Of a DNA stretch of 64,000 bases, positions 63,375 to 64,000 are shown piece by piece. Both the position numbers and the translations under genes were made by a program. The stretch is from NCBI RefSeq assembly GCF_029714305.1, contig NZ_CP121647.1:4670501-4734500 (forward strand). Direction: 5' to 3'. The DNA comes from Bradyrhizobium sp. CB3481. Lineage in GTDB: Bacteria; Pseudomonadota; Alphaproteobacteria; Rhizobiales; Xanthobacteraceae. The notes below the pieces were generated by a model. That model was given only the letters and a program-made list of their open reading frames with translations. It did no database searches and was not told the DNA's origin. Each line of letters starts with the position of its first letter. Within the stretch, counting starts at the first letter, position 1.

Positions 63375-64000
63375 TCAGCTGTTCGGCCTTTGCAGAAACG
63401 AGGATAGCGCGTCGGCCGTCTCCTTCGGTTTTTCCTCCGGGAAAAAGTGACCGCCATTTACCGGCCATCCTTTTACATCGCAGCACCAGCGTTGCCAGAT
63501 CGCGAGCGGGCCTCCTTCGGCTTCGTACCATGTCGCCAGCGATCCCGCTGCGCTCCACAGGGCGAGAGCCGGACAGGTGATTTTCTGCATCGCCTCCCGA
63601 TCACGCCGGTCGTGATCGCGATCGATCGAGGCAGCTGCGCGATACTCCTCGCAAATGGCGTGCGCATGCATGCCATCCTGTAGCATTGCGGCATATTCCT
63701 TCTGCACTCGTTCTGGAATTGCGTTCGCCGAACCCCAGTTTGCCGCAGCGTTCGCTACGATAGCTTCACCGCAACGGACCAGGATGGTTTCCGGCAGCGG
63801 CGCCGGCTGCGCCAGCAGCGACCACGGCCAGAACGCAAGTGCCAGCCGATCATCGGCGCGATCCCACGCGTCTGAAACCGGAATGATATCGAGCATGGCC
63901 AGCGCATCGATCCTGTCCGGCGCATCCAGCGCCAGACGCTGCGCGACGCGGCCTCCCCTGTCATGACCTGCGACGGCGAAGCGCGAAAAGCCGAGTTGGT
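63375..64000 (-). CDS. alpha/beta hydrolase, cut by the window edge
   Basis: C-terminal portion, at least 207 residues; the start lies beyond the right edge. It contains the nucleophile elbow GHDRGGR, in which Asp replaces Ser, as in haloalkane/haloacetate dehalogenases and epoxide hydrolases. The general base His is in VNGGHFFPEEKP near the end, with CPALALWSAAGS before it. Fluoroacetate dehalogenase-like proteins are the nearest fit; substrate not predictable. Confidence 0.85.
   Translation of the reverse strand, partial: QLGFSRFAVAGHDRGGRVAQRLALDAPDRIDALAMLDIIPVSDAWDRADDRLALAFWPWSLLAQPAPLPETILVRCGEAIVANAAANWGSANAIPERVQKEYAAMLQDGMHAHAICEEYRAAASIDRDHDRRDREAMQKITCPALALWSAAGSLATWYEAEGGPLAIWQRWCCDVKGWPVNGGHFFPEEKPKETADALSSFLQRPNS

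Overview
The window is a GC-rich chromosomal segment of an alphaproteobacterium, almost certainly a Bradyrhizobium or a close relative in the Nitrobacteraceae. The evidence is the conserved rpsF-rpsR-DUF2232-rplI-dnaB-alr and radA-cvpA-purF blocks, the S6 protein with an Arg/Gly-rich tail, the abundance of small REP-like palindromes, several class III cyclases, and the many SRPBCC, GFA and Liv-type transport genes. I see no rRNA, tRNA, CRISPR array, insertion sequence or prophage. The left end begins just downstream of a LysE-type exporter gene, and the right end cuts an alpha/beta hydrolase gene.

Layout. 1-2.5 kb: LysE exporter, then a TetR regulator with a fatty-acid desaturase and a clear operator. 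2.8-5.3 kb: ribosomal protein operon (S6, S18, a DUF2232 membrane protein, L9). 5.3-9.5 kb: a TetR/thioesterase pair, a cytochrome c-like protein with a very long disordered tail, a cyclopropane fatty acid synthase, and a 38-residue membrane peptide gene preceded by a perfect CRP-type site. 9.8-12.6 kb: dnaB and alr. 12.6-19.4 kb: an assortment between alr and radA (xthA, cupin, two class III cyclases, GFA enzyme, TauE, SPFH protein). 19.5-24.2 kb: radA-cvpA-purF-SDR. 24.4-26.8 kb: a beta-propeller lipo/secreted protein and an orphan Liv-type binding protein. 26.9-30.8 kb: the TPR/lipoprotein/der/MFS operon on the minus strand. 31-38 kb: secreted protein, acyl-CoA ligase, panB, NnrU, a TonB-like protein, prfC, with repeat-filled spacers. 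38-40.2 kb: a Gdx-type guanidinium exporter behind a two-hairpin guanidine-II (mini-ykkC) riboswitch, and a Pit/DUF47 phosphate transport pair. 40.3-45.1 kb: a complete branched-chain amino acid or amide ABC transporter. 45.4-49.4 kb: PAS_5 protein, ArsC/Spx-like protein, GST, an unusual SDR, a HAD phosphatase and a 2H phosphoesterase. 49.4-52.5 kb: a TacA/TacT-like toxin-antitoxin pair, a decayed nucleotidyltransferase gene and a SWIM zinc-finger protein. 52.6-56 kb: an IlvD/Edd dehydratase, Lin0512 protein and FMN-dependent hydroxy-acid oxidase. 56-64 kb: small stress/detoxification genes, including an ArsR-SRPBCC pair with two matching operators, a third cyclase, and a divergent MarR / VOC-cupin unit with two matching operators.

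The most informative non-coding signals are the guanidine-II riboswitch at 38037-38086, the CRP-type site at 9337-9352 (in a window that carries three class III cyclases), paired operators for the ArsR and MarR regulators, palindromes at both TetR genes, and several families of dispersed palindromic repeats. The most unusual genes are a cyclase with a four-cysteine N-terminal module, a TacT-like acetyltransferase lacking the usual tyrosine, an SDR without YxxxK, and the proline-rich lipoprotein that sits where BamB is often found.
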